DNA of 64,000 nucleotides from Persicaria tinctoria (Eukaryota > Streptophyta > Magnoliopsida > Caryophyllales > Polygonaceae), in NCBI GenBank assembly GCA_037127255.1, contig JBANSL010000014.1, positions 63,813,646-63,877,645 on the forward strand. The letters run 5' to 3'. A program made the position numbers and the translations under genes. Numbering within the stretch: the stretch's first letter is position 1; every line of letters begins with the position of its first letter. The notes below the pieces were generated by a model. That model made no database searches and was not told the DNA's origin. It saw only the letters and a program-made list of their open reading frames with translations. Positions 1 through 10,842 of this stretch are shown piece after piece.

Positions 1-479
1 ATACTTAGCGATATAATCTGTTGCTGCATTAGATTCCTTATAAAAATGTCAGAATTCAATTCTATCAAACTCAGTCTTCAATGAGTTTTTTTACAATAGG
101 TAAACATTAGGAGAGTTTCACGGAAACCGCGAAACACCTCTTACTCTTCAATGAGTTGATTTCTTCAACAACTCTACAAATCTCCCAGCCGACTTTAATA
201 TCTTCATTGATTGTTTTCACTTTGTATTTTGATTGTTGCTCATTATTAAAGTGATGAAAAATATTGATTTACTTTCTCAAACTTTACAAAAGCAATCACA
301 TGCAAGACATTGTCACTTCTATGAATTCTGTTTCAACTACAAAATCACTTCTTTAGGTTTCAAGAAATGATGCATGGTGGAATAGTTTTTTATTTTAAAG
401 TTTGCTGCAAAATCACTTCTTAAAGTTTCCTACAATTTGTCACTTGCATAAATACAAAAAAATCATTAATTTTGTTAGA
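1..479. other. AT-rich intergenic DNA
   Basis: No open reading frame, RNA gene or transposon end is recognisable here. Short phrases recur locally (for example 'cttcaatgagttgattt' variants near 78 and 148), but nothing supports a functional call. Confidence 0.5.
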
Positions 480-1010
480 TATTATAGTGTTGACAAATTA
501 ATATCCATGAGCAACATATTTACCTTCATTGATAGATCATTAATTATTTCTAACTAAAATGTTTCTTGATTGATTGGAGTTTGTCGTCTTATGAAGTTAG
601 TACCTAACGGTAATTTATGCAGCCTAGTCATTTGATATAAGTATAGGTCATTATTTCATTAGATTTGGTTGTTTTGCAAAATTAATATCCACGCATGGGC
701 AATATCTTATTATCATTAACTTAAATAAGAATAAAGCGTTTCATAGGATTTGTCATTTTCTAAATAGGTCGGTATTCGTTATGTTTGGTATCTTTATGAA
801 TTAATATCCATGAGCAATATCTTCAACTTCACTAATATTCATTACTAGAATTTATAATTGATGTATTTGTTATATTAACAAATTAGTAACGAATCTTAAA
901 ATTTTAACTTGCTTAATAGATAGTGACAAGTACAGGCATGTAGTCATGTAGTCGTTAATTAGAGTATGACTTCGAATATTTAGCTAAGCAATATCCAAAT
1001 AATTAGTAAT
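480..1010. repeat. Old, diverged copies of the 27.9-30.0 kb satellite
   Basis: Phrases such as 'aatatccatgagcaa' and 'ttagatttggttg', followed by 'cattactagaa', recur about every 130-300 bases. They match the unit of the much cleaner tandem array at 27,880-30,030. Both tracts lie on the same side of a C2H2 zinc-finger gene, which suggests they descend from one duplicated locus. Seen directly: shared phrases in the same order. Inferred: common origin. Confidence 0.5.
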
Positions 1011-1959
1011 GATTGAATTTGTTATAGCGTATGTTATTTCAATACAACAAAAATGTCAGTTAGTAGGAGAATTTCTCACCATTGAAAATTAATTTTTTGC
1101 CGATTAAGACGATGAACAAAATAATTTGGGCATTTTAGCGCACAACAAGGAATATTCCTAAGACTATATATTGAGGAGCAATAATTTGGGCATTAAGATG
1201 ATGAACAAAATAATTAAGCGCACAACAAGGAAATAGAAGACAATGAACAAAATATGTGATACAGATAATTTGGGCATTTTAGTTATTTGATGCAATATTC
1301 CTAAGACTATTGAGAAGCTATTGTTCATCAACTTTGCTACCCAAAAATCCTTTTATAAATGTTTCCAAAGATGTTGAATCTATTTCTTAGCAAATGTGCG
1401 ATACTGTTATTTTGACACCCTCTCGAAGAACATTGTATTTGCACTTTTTAAGGTTATGTTGTATTTTCCATTTTCTTGTTGTACGCTTAATTTATGTTGT
1501 AGTTGTAAGTTGCAAGCAATGAAATTCACCTTATTCATACTTTGAAGTATAACTTACTGCAATTAAAAGATAATTCTCCACCTTGTGGGTTAACGAAATG
1601 TTAGAATAACTTACCCTAATTGATTCATTTTTATTGTAGAAGTAAGGAGTAAAAATATTTCTCGCCACTAAAATTGGGTTGTTATATTCTCGATCTCTAA
1701 TTTCACATACAAAAAATAATGAAAAATGATATTTCATTGAGAAACACATACATTTAGCAAAAAAATCTAATCTTTGTCACTAATAAATTTAGCAGGTTTG
1801 ATGATTTCCATGAAATATATAACTAAAAAAAAAGGACTTTGACATATTTTTCCCTATACATGTAGCGAGGAAAGTGATATTTCTCGTTAAATGTCTGTTT
1901 CAATGACAAAAATATTTCTCGTAAAACATGAACATATGACAAAAAATGACATTTCCTTG
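1011..1959. other. Noncoding AT-rich stretch with local direct repeats
   Basis: Between about 1,085 and 1,330 the phrases 'gatgaacaaaataatt', 'gcgcacaacaagg' and 'aatttgggcatt' each occur two or three times in shuffled order, as in an eroded tandem repeat. The rest shows no coding potential and no recognised element. Confidence 0.45.
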
Positions 1960-2220
1960 ATAATTTTTTTAGCAAGGAATGATAGTCTGTGTTCCTAATA
2001 AATTTGGTGCACAAAAATCCCACCACACATATAATGACATATTTAGCATAGTTTTCCACACACATATACATAGAGGTGGCAATCGATGACAATTTTTTGT
2101 TAGCAAGGAATGATAATCTTTGTTCCTAATAAATTTGGTGCACAAAAATCCCACCACACATATAATGACATATTTGGCATAGTTTTCCACACACACATAT
2201 ACATAGAGGTGGCAATCGGG
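1960..2220. repeat. Two-copy tandem duplication, 131-bp period
   Basis: The sequence starting 'agcaaggaatgat' at 1,971 is repeated at 2,102 with few changes. Both copies run through 'cccaccacacatataatgac' and end near 'agaggtggcaatcg'. The open frames on the minus strand here are by-products of the duplication. Confidence 0.85.
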
Positions 2221-2480
2221 CAAGTCGGGTCGGGTTCAGGTCGGGTTATTCGGTTTCGGGTCATATCATACTCGGGTTGATATCGGGTGTGATGACAATT
2301 CGGGTTTGATCGGGTTCGGGTCGGGTTTATTCGAACATTATTTTATCGGATAAAATCAGGTTTTCGGGTCATATTTAGTTCGGGCGAATCGGGTTCGGGT
2401 AAATCGGGTTTCGGTCTAAACAGATTCGAGTGAATCGGGTTTCTGTCACAACTCACAACGATTTTGGTCGAATTGGGGTT
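2207..2480. repeat. Degenerate TCGGGT/TCGGGTT-rich tract
   Basis: It begins 'agaggtggcaatcggg' and continues with irregular TCGGGTTCGGG-like units. Plant non-autonomous hAT elements often carry such tracts just inside a terminus of this type, and the 18.3-kb hAT element here has an analogous GGACCGG tract. I could not find a matching right terminus or target duplication, so this is a fragment at best. Confidence 0.45.
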
Positions 2481-2596
2481 CAGTTAAATCGAACCCGCAA
2501 GAGTTATATTGGATAAAATAAATCGATTTTTTTTACCTTTGAGACATTTATGCTTTAATATAGATTAAGTTAATGTTTATCAATTCTTAATCAGTA

Positions 2597-2790
2597 CTAC
2601 ATTCTTTAAAAAATGTAAGTCTTCTAACTTTTTTTAAAACTCAAAATTATATAAATTATTATTTTTTCAATATTAATTTCATATTTATTACTCATAACTA
2701 CAAAATTATAAAATAACCAAAAATTGATTTTTATATAGTTTTGGTGTCTTAAAAAATGCTAAAAAGTGACTCTTTTTTTAATGGAGGGAG
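2597..2790. mobile_element. Stowaway-like MITE (Tc1/mariner type)
   Basis: The left end 'ctacattctttaaaaaatg' is the inverted counterpart of the right end, whose reverse complement begins 'ctccctccattaaaaaaa'. TA dinucleotides flank both ends (2,595-2,596 and 2,791-2,792), as expected for a Tc1/mariner TA target duplication. It is 194 bp, AT-rich and noncoding. Confidence 0.75.
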
Positions 2791-2792
2791 TA

Positions 2793-3442
2793 CAAAATTA
2801 TATTTAATTATATTTTATGCATGATAATATTACCATCCATATATTATTAAGTAATCAAATCCTTAGATTGGTTTGATTATTTTAGGGAAAATGATAAGAT
2901 TTTTGTTGGTTTCGGACATAATCGGTTTCGATCTATATATAAATAAAAATGTATAATAATAATAATAATTTGAGTACAAAAAGATTGAAAGATTTTTTAT
3001 CCTGCAGCTCCTCTGACGCTCTGTGGTTTCGGGTTTGAGTTATAAAATAACCAAAAATTGGTATTTATATAGTTTTGGCGGACCACTGCAATAAGCATTG
3101 ACACTTGCTCGATCTATATATATAAATAAAATCACACAAATATTTAAAGGATCGATTTCCATTATTGAAAACTAGTCTTACACTGCATAATTAATTAGCA
3201 TTGACAGCAATCCATGCTTCCACAAACAAAAGCCCAAAATATTAAAAAAAAAAAAAAAAAAAGACAAATTAAACACCATAACATGGATCTCCAGCTACCT
3301 ATCCTGGTGTTTCCTCCATAGTACTCTACGGAGATCGATCGATCAGTTCAGATCAGATCGACTGCGGAGATCACCTTACAAACTTAAGCTTAGCAACATA
3401 ACCAAATTAAACCCTAATGATCGAATCATTAATCAATTATGA
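2793..3442 (-). other. 3' flank of zinc-finger copy 1
   Basis: No gene lies here. From about 3,100 the sequence is alignable with 31,015-31,295 downstream of the second zinc-finger gene. Shared blocks include 'gctcgatcta', 'ggatcgatttcc', 'ggagatcgatcga' and the end 'ttaatca(a/g)ttat(g/t)attatttcc'. This is the 3' UTR and downstream DNA of a duplicated locus. A poly-A run lies at 3,243-3,262, and a phrase from the 2.7-kb MITE interior recurs near 3,035-3,080. Confidence 0.6.
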
Positions 3443-4156
3443 TTATTTCCTTCCCAACTGATCTGATGAGGCGAGAAGCTGGGAAATTCGATTCCACGAG
3501 GCCGGGCCCGTAACCCTCCGGGGGGTCAGCAACTCCAGCTCCGCCGTTGGATGAAGAGGCAACTCCGGGCCCTTGGCCCCAAACCACCGGGCCCATCTTG
3601 CTGACCCCCCATCAGACAATGCCACGAAATCCCTGCGAACAAGAAGCCCAACGGGCCCAGGTATCTTAGCCGCCGGCCCGGCCTCTTGCAAACGGGCCCT
3701 CGGGTTGTTGAGGAAAAAATCCGCCCGCTGGTTCTTGACCACGAGGAGGCCGCCACGCCCCTGAACCCTAACCACCTGGCCCACCACACGGGCCTGAGGG
3801 CCCGGAGAAGCGCTTTGGGGCTGAGTTGCCCTAATAGGCTCAGGGGTTCGGGCCCGGGCCTTGCCCTTACCCTTACCCCGGGCTGGCCAGACCCTCTTCT
3901 TGTACTCGTAAGTCTTGCCCTCGTACCGGGCCTGGATGATATCCTTTCGGATCTTGGAGCCCTTAGGCCCGAGCATGATCCAAAGGTCGTGCTCCACATC
4001 TTTGTGCTTATTGTAGTGGCCCGCCAGCCCATTGCCCGACCTGAAGCCTCTCGGACAAAAGTTGCAGATGTACTCCTCGGCGCCGCTGGGGGGCCGGGCC
4101 CTGCAGAGCGCCGGAGGAGCTGCAGGGTGAGAGGGGGAGGAGTTGCGTGGAGCCAT
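3443..4156 (-). CDS. C2H2 zinc-finger protein, copy 1 (237 aa, altered C-terminus)
   Basis: Single-exon minus-strand gene. The start at 4,156 (MAPRNSS) is chosen because the paralogue at 31,967 begins MAPSNSS and because a TATA box lies at 4,221-4,230; the open frame upstream of 4,156 would be promoter. One C2H2 finger is visible near residues 32-52: C-x2-C-x12-H-x3-H, core CNFC...GHYNKH. It lacks the plant QALGGH signature. A conserved basic block follows (LGPKGSKIRKDIIQAR, then YEYKKR), shared with the paralogue. A nuclear nucleic-acid-binding role is expected from the finger, but the target is unknown. The C-terminus is out of frame with the paralogue. In another frame the DNA reads on to GKEIIIID and a stop at 3,429-3,431, matching the paralogue's REIIITD ending, so an indel has replaced the ancestral tail. 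Confidence 0.8.
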   Translation of the reverse strand: MAPRNSSPSHPAAPPALCRARPPSGAEEYICNFCPRGFRSGNGLAGHYNKHKDVEHDLWIMLGPKGSKIRKDIIQARYEGKTYEYKKRVWPARGKGKGKARARTPEPIRATQPQSASPGPQARVVGQVVRVQGRGGLLVVKNQRADFFLNNPRARLQEAGPAAKIPGPVGLLVRRDFVALSDGGSARWARWFGAKGPELPLHPTAELELLTPRRVTGPASWNRISQLLASSDQLGRK

Positions 4157-4220
4157 TGGCTTATGAAACTGATAGATGGATGAATCGGTGGGTGGGTAGG
4201 TGAGGGTTTGAGTGTGGGGT

Positions 4221-4230
4221 TCTTTTATAG
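4221..4230 (-). promoter_or_regulatory. TATA box of zinc-finger copy 1
   Basis: The reverse complement reads CTATAAAAGA, 65-74 bases before the ATG at 4,156. That leaves room for a 5' UTR of roughly 35-45 bases. The neighbouring 'gagtgtggg' phrase is kept upstream of the paralogue near 32,049. Confidence 0.6.
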
Positions 4231-4269
4231 GGGATTGGGAGGAGTAAGGATCCCGAGAAGGTGAGGGTT

Positions 4270-4538
4270 TGAGAGGGATATGCGATGGAGGTAAAGGTGG
4301 GAAATGACGTCGGATTCTAATTGATTGCAAGTTGCAGCAAAGGGAGAAGAAAGTATGGTGTGAAGGGGGAAATTATGGATTGGCTTTGCCTTGAAAGAAA
4401 ATAAATGATTTATTTCCGTAACAAAATAAGTAATATATCGTCAATCGTCTAGTAGAGTTGCAACTGAAATGAATGTATTGGTAACGGATGGATTGTTATT
4501 AATATATTGCCTCCACTCTCTTGACGTTGAGTATATTA
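4270..4538 (-). promoter_or_regulatory. Upstream region of zinc-finger copy 1, homologous to 36,830-37,085
   Basis: 'cgatggaggtaaaggtggg', 'aatgacgt', 'gatttatttccg', 'gtaacgga', 'attaatatat...gcctcc' and 'cgttgagtatat' occur in the same order as in 36,830-37,085. At copy 2 this block is separated from the gene by about 4.7 kb of inserted transposons. The conserved TGACGT is a bZIP-type core, but its function is untested. Confidence 0.6.
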
Positions 4539-5019
4539 CTCCCTCCCTTTGATTAAAAATGTAGGATTTTTTTTACATATGTGCATTAGTTTAAGGAGCT
4601 AAAAATTGTATGAAATATTATTTTTTTTTAATTAAAATTTTGTAAATATCATAATTATTATTAATAAGCTAGTATTATATTGTAAAAAAAATTATTAAAA
4701 AAATAATACTACATCCATTCGACAAAACATGTCACTTTACTATTCACACACGCTTTTTTAGGAGATAAAAACTATATAAAATATCTAGTTTTTTAATAGT
4801 TCTTTTTTAACAATTTCGTAGTTATTATTAATAAGTACAAACTTGTTAAACAAATTTATAAAAAAATGAATATTTTATATAGTTTTTATCATTCTAAAAA
4901 AACGTGTGTGAATAGTAAACGACGTGTTTTGCCGAACGGATGGAGTATTTCATATAGTTTTTAGCTCCTTAAACTATGTGCACAAAAGTAGAAAGTCTTG
5001 TATTTATGATCGGAGGGAG
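4539..5019. mobile_element. Stowaway-like MITE containing a second MITE
   Basis: The termini are 'ctccctccctttgatt' on the left and, as reverse complement on the right, 'ctccctccgatcata'. TA lies on both sides (4,537-4,538 and 5,020-5,021). Subterminal sequences match in inverted orientation ('gtttaaggagctaaaaa' in both arms). The arms are separated by the nested MITE at 4,709-4,945. Confidence 0.85.
4709..4945. mobile_element. Nested Stowaway-like MITE
   Basis: The inverted ends 'ctacatccattcgacaaaac' and 'ctccatccgttcggcaaaac' (the latter as reverse complement of the right end) are both followed inward by 'tttactattcacacacg'. TA flanks both ends (4,707-4,708 and 4,946-4,947). It lies inside the 4,539-5,019 element and is therefore younger. 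Confidence 0.85.
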
Positions 5020-5179
5020 TATCATGCTTTACCCTACGTTTTTTTACCCTATTTCATTAGATATCGATATATTTAACCAAGTTCGTTAAATATCTATGCT
5101 AAAGCTATAGTTTTACCAAATTTTATCTTTTATTTCAACATCTATATATCTATATTTTAATATATATCAATATCAATAT

Positions 5180-5561
5180 TCAATATATAATACTAAAACA
5201 GAGACCTGAAGTTTACTTTGATGCAATTCACTTATGTGTTATTTTCTACTATAATCTGACCTGGGTTTTTGACACGTTAAATAATGATGATCCAATATAT
5301 TTAAGTAATGTTTTATCCTATATGTTCATCTCATATCTTGAGTGATTACAAAATCTATCATTTATGATGAGTTATTCATTCTCAACCTCATATCTTAAGT
5401 TGTTATAAAACCTATTATTTTTATGATTTCTTAAAAAAAATTACTAAAAAAATTCAAAAAAATAATTTTATTCTTCACAAAAAATTTAATAAAAATATTT
5501 TCAATATAATAAAATATAATGTATTAACAAAACGCCCAAAAGCACGAGTAACAAATACTAG
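5180..5561 (+). mobile_element. Helitron-like non-autonomous element
   Basis: The 5' end reads TCAATATATAATACTAAAAC and is followed by 'agagacctgaag'; the 3' end reads 'gcacgagtaacaaatactag' followed by T. TC...CTAG-T is the Helitron signature, but the hairpin before the 3' end is eroded. A related element follows at 5,723-6,552, and reversed relatives of its 5' half occur three times at 50.77-52.70 kb. Confidence 0.55.
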
Positions 5562-5722
5562 TTTATTTAAATTCGAAAAAAAAATATCATTTGATTTCTT
5601 CTCATTTGATTGTTATTTTTAAGTTGCATAACAATTAAAAAATATTAAATATTTTTAAGCTGACATAGAAATTAGAAAAATATTGAACGAACTTAATTAG
5701 TTAAATGGATGTTGATAGAAAA
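5562..5722. other. AT-rich spacer between two Helitron-like elements
   Basis: No gene or element end is recognised. Confidence 0.4.
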
Positions 5723-6552
5723 TCAATCAATATATATAATATTAAAATAGAGACGTGAAAATCCTATGTGGCGGGTTTTGGTCGAATTCGCTTACATGTC
5801 GTCCTTAGGTGCAATATGACCGAGTTTTTTTAACACGTCAATTAATGAATACCCAATAAATTTAAGCCATGTCAATTAAGGATTTCACATCTTTAGCCGT
5901 TTTTAACAATCACAATTGATTTAAATAACAAAATTTTATCATATCTTGATTAGTTATATTTTGATCAATTTTTTGACTTATTTAAATAAATCTAATGAAT
6001 TTTGATAAACTAAAAAACCTTATCAATGTACCATAGAAAAGCACTAAAAATTATGTATATATAATTCATAAATCACTTAAATTTTAAAATAAATGAAAAC
6101 TTTCGTACTAATTAACTACTACCTCTTTTCAAACTTTCGAACTAAGTTCTAGCTATTAAAAAATTTGAATTATTTAAAAATATTGTTAAAAAAGTTAATA
6201 TTTTATATAGTTTTTAACACCTAAAACAACGTGCGTGAATAGTAAAATGTCAAGTTTTAATTAACGGAGGGAGTAATATATTAGGATAGATTATTTTATG
6301 TTATTAAGTTTTATACATTTTTATTAGTTGCAACACAATTTTGTTTATTTTTAGCTTTAAATTTGTTAATGATGTTATTTATTTAATTAATATATTTTAA
6401 TGGATTGTATAGTGATTTCCTAGAAAATTTTCCATCAAATTATTTTTTATCTTCATAATTTAATTATAAAAAAATCAAGGATAATATATATATAATATAT
6501 TTTAAGTGAGTATATATTAAAATGCCGTGTAACACATGGGTAATAAGACTAG
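5723..6552 (+). mobile_element. Helitron-like element, second copy
   Basis: The 5' end TCAATCAATATATATAATA leads to 'attaaaatagagacgtgaaa', parallel to the preceding element. The 3' end reads 'gccgtgtaacacatgggtaa' followed by 'taagactag' and T, with a short GC-rich stem candidate (CCGTG...CATGG) about 15-20 bases before CTAG. It contains a MITE remnant at 6,117-6,273. The 5' base is uncertain by about 4 bases because TCAA is repeated. Confidence 0.6.
6117..6273. mobile_element. Degenerate Stowaway-like MITE remnant
   Basis: The right end 'taacggagggag' followed by TA fits a Stowaway terminus. The left end 'ctactacctcttttc' is eroded. Internal 'gtgaatagtaaaatg' resembles the 4.7-kb MITE. Confidence 0.45.
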
Positions 6553-7005
6553 TTTATCTAAATTAAAAAAAAAAGAATATTAGGGTTTAAGGGTTAATTA
6601 TATATTTTTTAATACCAAACTCATTGTTATTTATATTAAAAAAATCTCACAACCATCTTGATTTTTTTGAAGAATATTGAGATTTTTTTTAGTCTAACAG
6701 CTTCCCCATTACGTTCTCCAAAATAGAGAATGAGGAAAAATAAATAAAGATCATTCCTAAATTTGGTGAAAACTCTATATATTTTGGGATAAACTCCATA
6801 ATGGAAAAGTTGTTGGAATTGATCTAAAAAATATTTAGAATGTATGACTTATAATTCTCTATTTTAGGGAATGTTTTAGGAAATCTATTGGGTAAAATAA
6901 AAACGGCGCGGTTTAAGCACAATTTTATACATTTTATTAAAAAAAATTTTAAAAAAATATGAGCCTAATTATTTTTTATTAAATGGAGATTTATTTTACC
7001 CCTAG
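6553..7005. other. AT-rich intergenic DNA upstream of the LINE
   Basis: No coding frame or element end is seen. In the LINE reading frame a stop at 7,003-7,005 and non-LINE sequence precede the element. Confidence 0.5.
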
Positions 7006-10000
7006 CAAACAGTACAAATAAGGAGTAATCCGTTTACTTGGATAAAAACAATTGTAAATGAATCATCAATCCCGTGTATAGTCCTTGGAGATTTAAATGA
7101 AATTCTTTGCAGTGCTGACAAGCTCGCCGGGGCATCTACCCGGACCTCCAGATTTTCTAGACTTATCTCCTTCAAAAATGAATGTTCACTGTTAGACCTT
7201 CCCACATTTGGTAATCTGTTTACTTGGAGAAAGAATCCGGAGGAAGATTTCAATATACGCGAAAAGCTTGACCGGGTGCTTGTCCACCAACAAGTTATTG
7301 AAACTTTTCCTAACATGATCACATATAACGGAGCTTTCTCCTCTACAGATCACTGCCCAATTTCATTCTCCTTGGAGGGTGACCCCATATTTAAAGCCCC
7401 GCCATTCAAATTCGAGAATGCCTGGCTACTTAGGAAAGATTTCCGCAACATAGTTAAGCAATCCTGGTGGGCCTCTTGCCCTGGCTCTGCCATGTTTCAG
7501 TTAATGTTTAAACAAAAAAATCTTAAGAACAAGGCAAAAGAATGGAATAAAACGAGTTTTGGGAACATTTTCCGTCAGCTAAAAGAGGTGGCGTCGGAGC
7601 TTTTACATATTCAATCTACTGGAGCCGGGACAGTTTCTCAACAAAACCATAACAAGGAAAAGCGTCTCATAACAAAAAAAGAGAAGCTCCTGCTATTTCA
7701 AAAATCATTTTGGAGCCAAAGAGCCAAAACCAAACATCTTAAACTCTCAGATTCTAACACATCATATTTTCACCGTGTGGCGTCAGGGCAAAGGCATCGG
7801 AAACAAATACGCAACATCACCTCTTCTACTGGTACGGTTGTCGTGGGAGAGGAAAATGTGAGGAATGAGATAAAAGGGGACTTTGAGAAAAGATTCAAGA
7901 AAGAACCGATAGTTGACAGGCTCCTTAGCGAGTTGCTGGAGCTAATACTACCGTCTATCTCGCCGGAAGAGAACATTTTTCTTATACAACTTCCGTCTAA
8001 CACGGAAATTAAAACCGTTGTTTTCAATCTAGGGAAAAACAAATCCCCGGGCCCTGATGGCTTCACAGCTGAATTCTATAAAAAATACTGGGATATTGTA
8101 GGTAAATCTGTAATTTGTGCGGTCAAAGGTTTTTTCCACTCCGGGAAAATGCTCAAGCAGATAAACCACACCTTCATCTCCCTTCTCCCAAAAAGAGACG
8201 ATCCAACTGCCACCAGCCACTACCGTCCCATCAGCTTATGTTCAAATATCTACAAAATTATCTCCAAAATCTTGACTGACAGAATGAAAAAAGTTATTGG
8301 AAAACTTATACATCCTCTTCAAGGTGCTTTCGTATCAGACAGGGCTATTCAAGATAATGTCCTGATAGCCCACGAAATCTTTCACTCCTACAAAAATCGG
8401 AAGGGCCGGGAAGGATGGTTAGCAATAAAATTAGATATGGAGAAAGCATATGATAGAGTCGACTGGAATTTTATACAGAAGGTGCTTGGAAGGTTTGGTT
8501 TCCACGATACTTTTGTTTCATGGGTCATGGAATGCATTACGACAGTATCTTTCTCAGTTTTAGTAAACAATGGTCCTACAGATCTGATCTTCCCCTCGAG
8601 GGGCCTCCGTCAGGGGGATCCGATATCCCCTTTCTTATTCATTCTAGGTGCTGAGATACTGGCCCGAAAACTAGCTGATGAGGCTAGCTTGGATAAGACT
8701 CACATTGGTTTCCCGATTGGACATGACGGGCCTCGGATTCCGTTTCTTTCCTTTGCTGATGATATCATAATATTCTCAAGAGGTAGCTTGGATGCTGGGC
8801 GCAAAGTAAAGTCAATTGTTGATTCATACTGCAAAGTATCAGGTCAAAAGGTTAATTACCATAAATCTAGCTTCTAGGCTACGAGAGGTATTCCTAACCA
8901 TAGAATTCTCGAGCTGTACAACTGTCTTAATATTTCAAATGAAAATTCAATAGAAAAGTATTTAGGGTGTCCTATTATCAATGGAAGGGTTACCAAATGT
9001 ACCTTCGAAGATATTATTTGTAAATCTAAACAACAATTGACAAAATGGAGGGCTAATTCCCTCTCCCAACAAGGTCGTGCTACCCTAATCAACTCTAACC
9101 TTTCTGCTAAGCCGCTACACTTTATGCAGAATTTCATGCTACCCGCAGCTATACACAAAGAACTTGACCAGATAAACCGATCTTTCTTTTGGAATAAGGA
9201 TCTTCAGTACCGACCGCTGATTAGTTGGGATAGGATTTGCAAACCGAAGCAATATGGGGGGCTGGGGATTCGGAAATCCAACGACATGAATGAGGCTCTC
9301 CAGATGAAGCTACTGTGGAAGATCCTGGCTGAGCCTTGTAACGTTTGGGTGTCGCTGATTAGACATAAATACCTTCGTTCTGCCAATATTTTCGACTAAA
9401 AAAAAACGGGGCCTACCTCTTGGCAGTGGGCCAAGCTGACATCGTTAATTGATAGATTTAAATCTGGGCTTATTTGGACTGTAGGAAATGGGCGATCAAT
9501 TAAGTTCTGGACGGATAACTGGATCACAACCTCTTCGTTGTTGTCCAGGGAAGAATGCCCTCAAGATTGTAATCGAGATGAGACAGTTAGTGATTATATT
9601 TTGGGGGGAAAGTGGTGGAAGGAAAAATTACATGGAGTTTTACCTAATTGTTTAGTGCTTGAGATTCTTGACATCCCTCTACCTGCCTCGAACCTTCAAG
9701 ACCGTTTGTACTGGTGGCCTGATAGGGAAGGATGATTCTCTACTGCTAGTGCATTTAAATTGATAACAGCCCAGTCAACTCCGCTCCCAGACAGTAATGC
9801 CTGGATTTGGAAGGTTAATATTCCCCCGAAAGTTAAAAACTTTCTTCGGAAAATAGCTCAGGATGGTCTGCCAACTGCCGCTAGACTGTCCAGTCGGGGT
9901 TCAGCGGTCCCTTCTACATGTTCTTTATGTAACGGGGCACCCGAGGATGAGGTCCATATCTTTCTGGAATGCCCCTTCATCCAAGCTATCCACCAATTTC

Positions 10001-10799
10001 CTTTCCGGGTTCAATCGGGTATTGCCTGCTTGATTGCCCAGTCCCAGGATGTTAAGCCTATTCTTTTCTTTCTTGGGAAGAGCCTAAATCCTACCGCTCA
10101 GGTTAGCCTAGCTTTCTCTTGGTGGTCTATATGGTATGTTAGGAATCAACATCTGTTTCAGCAGGTAGCAATCCCGCAAAAAGATAAAGTCTTACGACTA
10201 ATTAAATCACATATAGATAGCTGGAATAAAACCTATGTAGCTGAAGCTGACTTAGAGGAGGAGGCTCACCCTCTTTGGCCCAAACCTCCAATGCAGAATA
10301 AGAAACAAAAAATTATCTCTTGGCGCAAGCCACCCCGTGGTATGCTGAAACTAAAATTTGATGGGTCAAGTGGTCAACGCTAACAAACCGCGAAAGTTCT
10401 GCTGGAGCCATTATAAGGGACTGGGAAGGCCGCTCTATTGCTATTTGTCACCAGAAGCTAGGAAAACAAAATCCACTCACAGCGGAAGCCCTAGCTCTCA
10501 AAATGGGAATTCAACACGTATGTCAACTAAATATCGACAAAATCCAAATTGAAAGAGATTGTAAGATAATCATTGATCACTTAAAAAGGAAATCTAACTG
10601 TCCTTGAGAAATCGAACTAATCCTTTCCGATGTACAAATTTTGTTATCGACTTTGAAAGAAGCAGTTTTCTTTCATGTTCCTCGTAAGGGCAACAGAGTG
10701 GCAGATAAGGTTGTACATCTTAGCCACTCTGTCCGAGGAGTCGATATTAATAATGATCCAGGTCTTCTTGACCTCATCCGCAAAAATGCTGCCGGGTAG
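7006..10799 (+). pseudogene. LINE ORF2 remnant: endonuclease, RT, zf-RVT, RNase H
   Basis: From 7,006 to 10,380 the protein reads in one frame broken by stops at 8,875, 9,397 and 9,733. Between about 10,381 and 10,397 it shifts to the third frame, which has one more stop at 10,605 and ends at 10,797-10,799. Landmarks: endonuclease GDLNEI (7,087-7,104) and SSTDHCPI; RT palm AYDRVDW, GLRQGDP (8,602-8,622) and catalytic FADD (8,752-8,763); zinc-binding region CSLCN...DEVHIFLECPF; RNase H with AGAIIRD, the ALALKMGIQ helix and IERDC. Substitutions are few, so the copy is fairly young but cannot make a full protein. Confidence 0.93.
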
Positions 10800-10842
10800 G
10801 GCCAACCCACCCGAATTATTTCCTAATAAAATAAAAAAAAAA
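7006..10842 (+). mobile_element. 5'-truncated L1-like LINE retrotransposon
   Basis: The ORF2 product runs in order: C-terminal half of the endonuclease, reverse transcriptase, zinc-binding RVT domain, RNase H, then a short 3' UTR and an A-rich tail at about 10,825-10,842. Everything 5' of the endonuclease GDLNEI motif region is missing, as expected from incomplete target-primed reverse transcription. I found no convincing target-site duplication. Confidence 0.93.

Noticed and set aside
2207..2480. Interstitial telomere repeat
   Set aside because: The TCGGGT units differ from the plant telomere TTTAGGG and are irregular; more like a hAT subterminal tract.
3573..4183. Plus-strand frames across the zinc-finger gene
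   Set aside because: Shadow frames of the GC-rich minus-strand gene, with no recognisable domain.
4157..4330. N-terminal 58-residue extension of zinc-finger copy 1
   Set aside because: It would cover the TATA box and is absent from the paralogue, which starts at the equivalent of the internal MAPRNSS.
7006..10842. Target-site duplication for the truncated LINE
   Set aside because: Compared 'ttattttacccctag' before the element with 'tcaacccaaatgaccc' after the A-tail; no convincing match.
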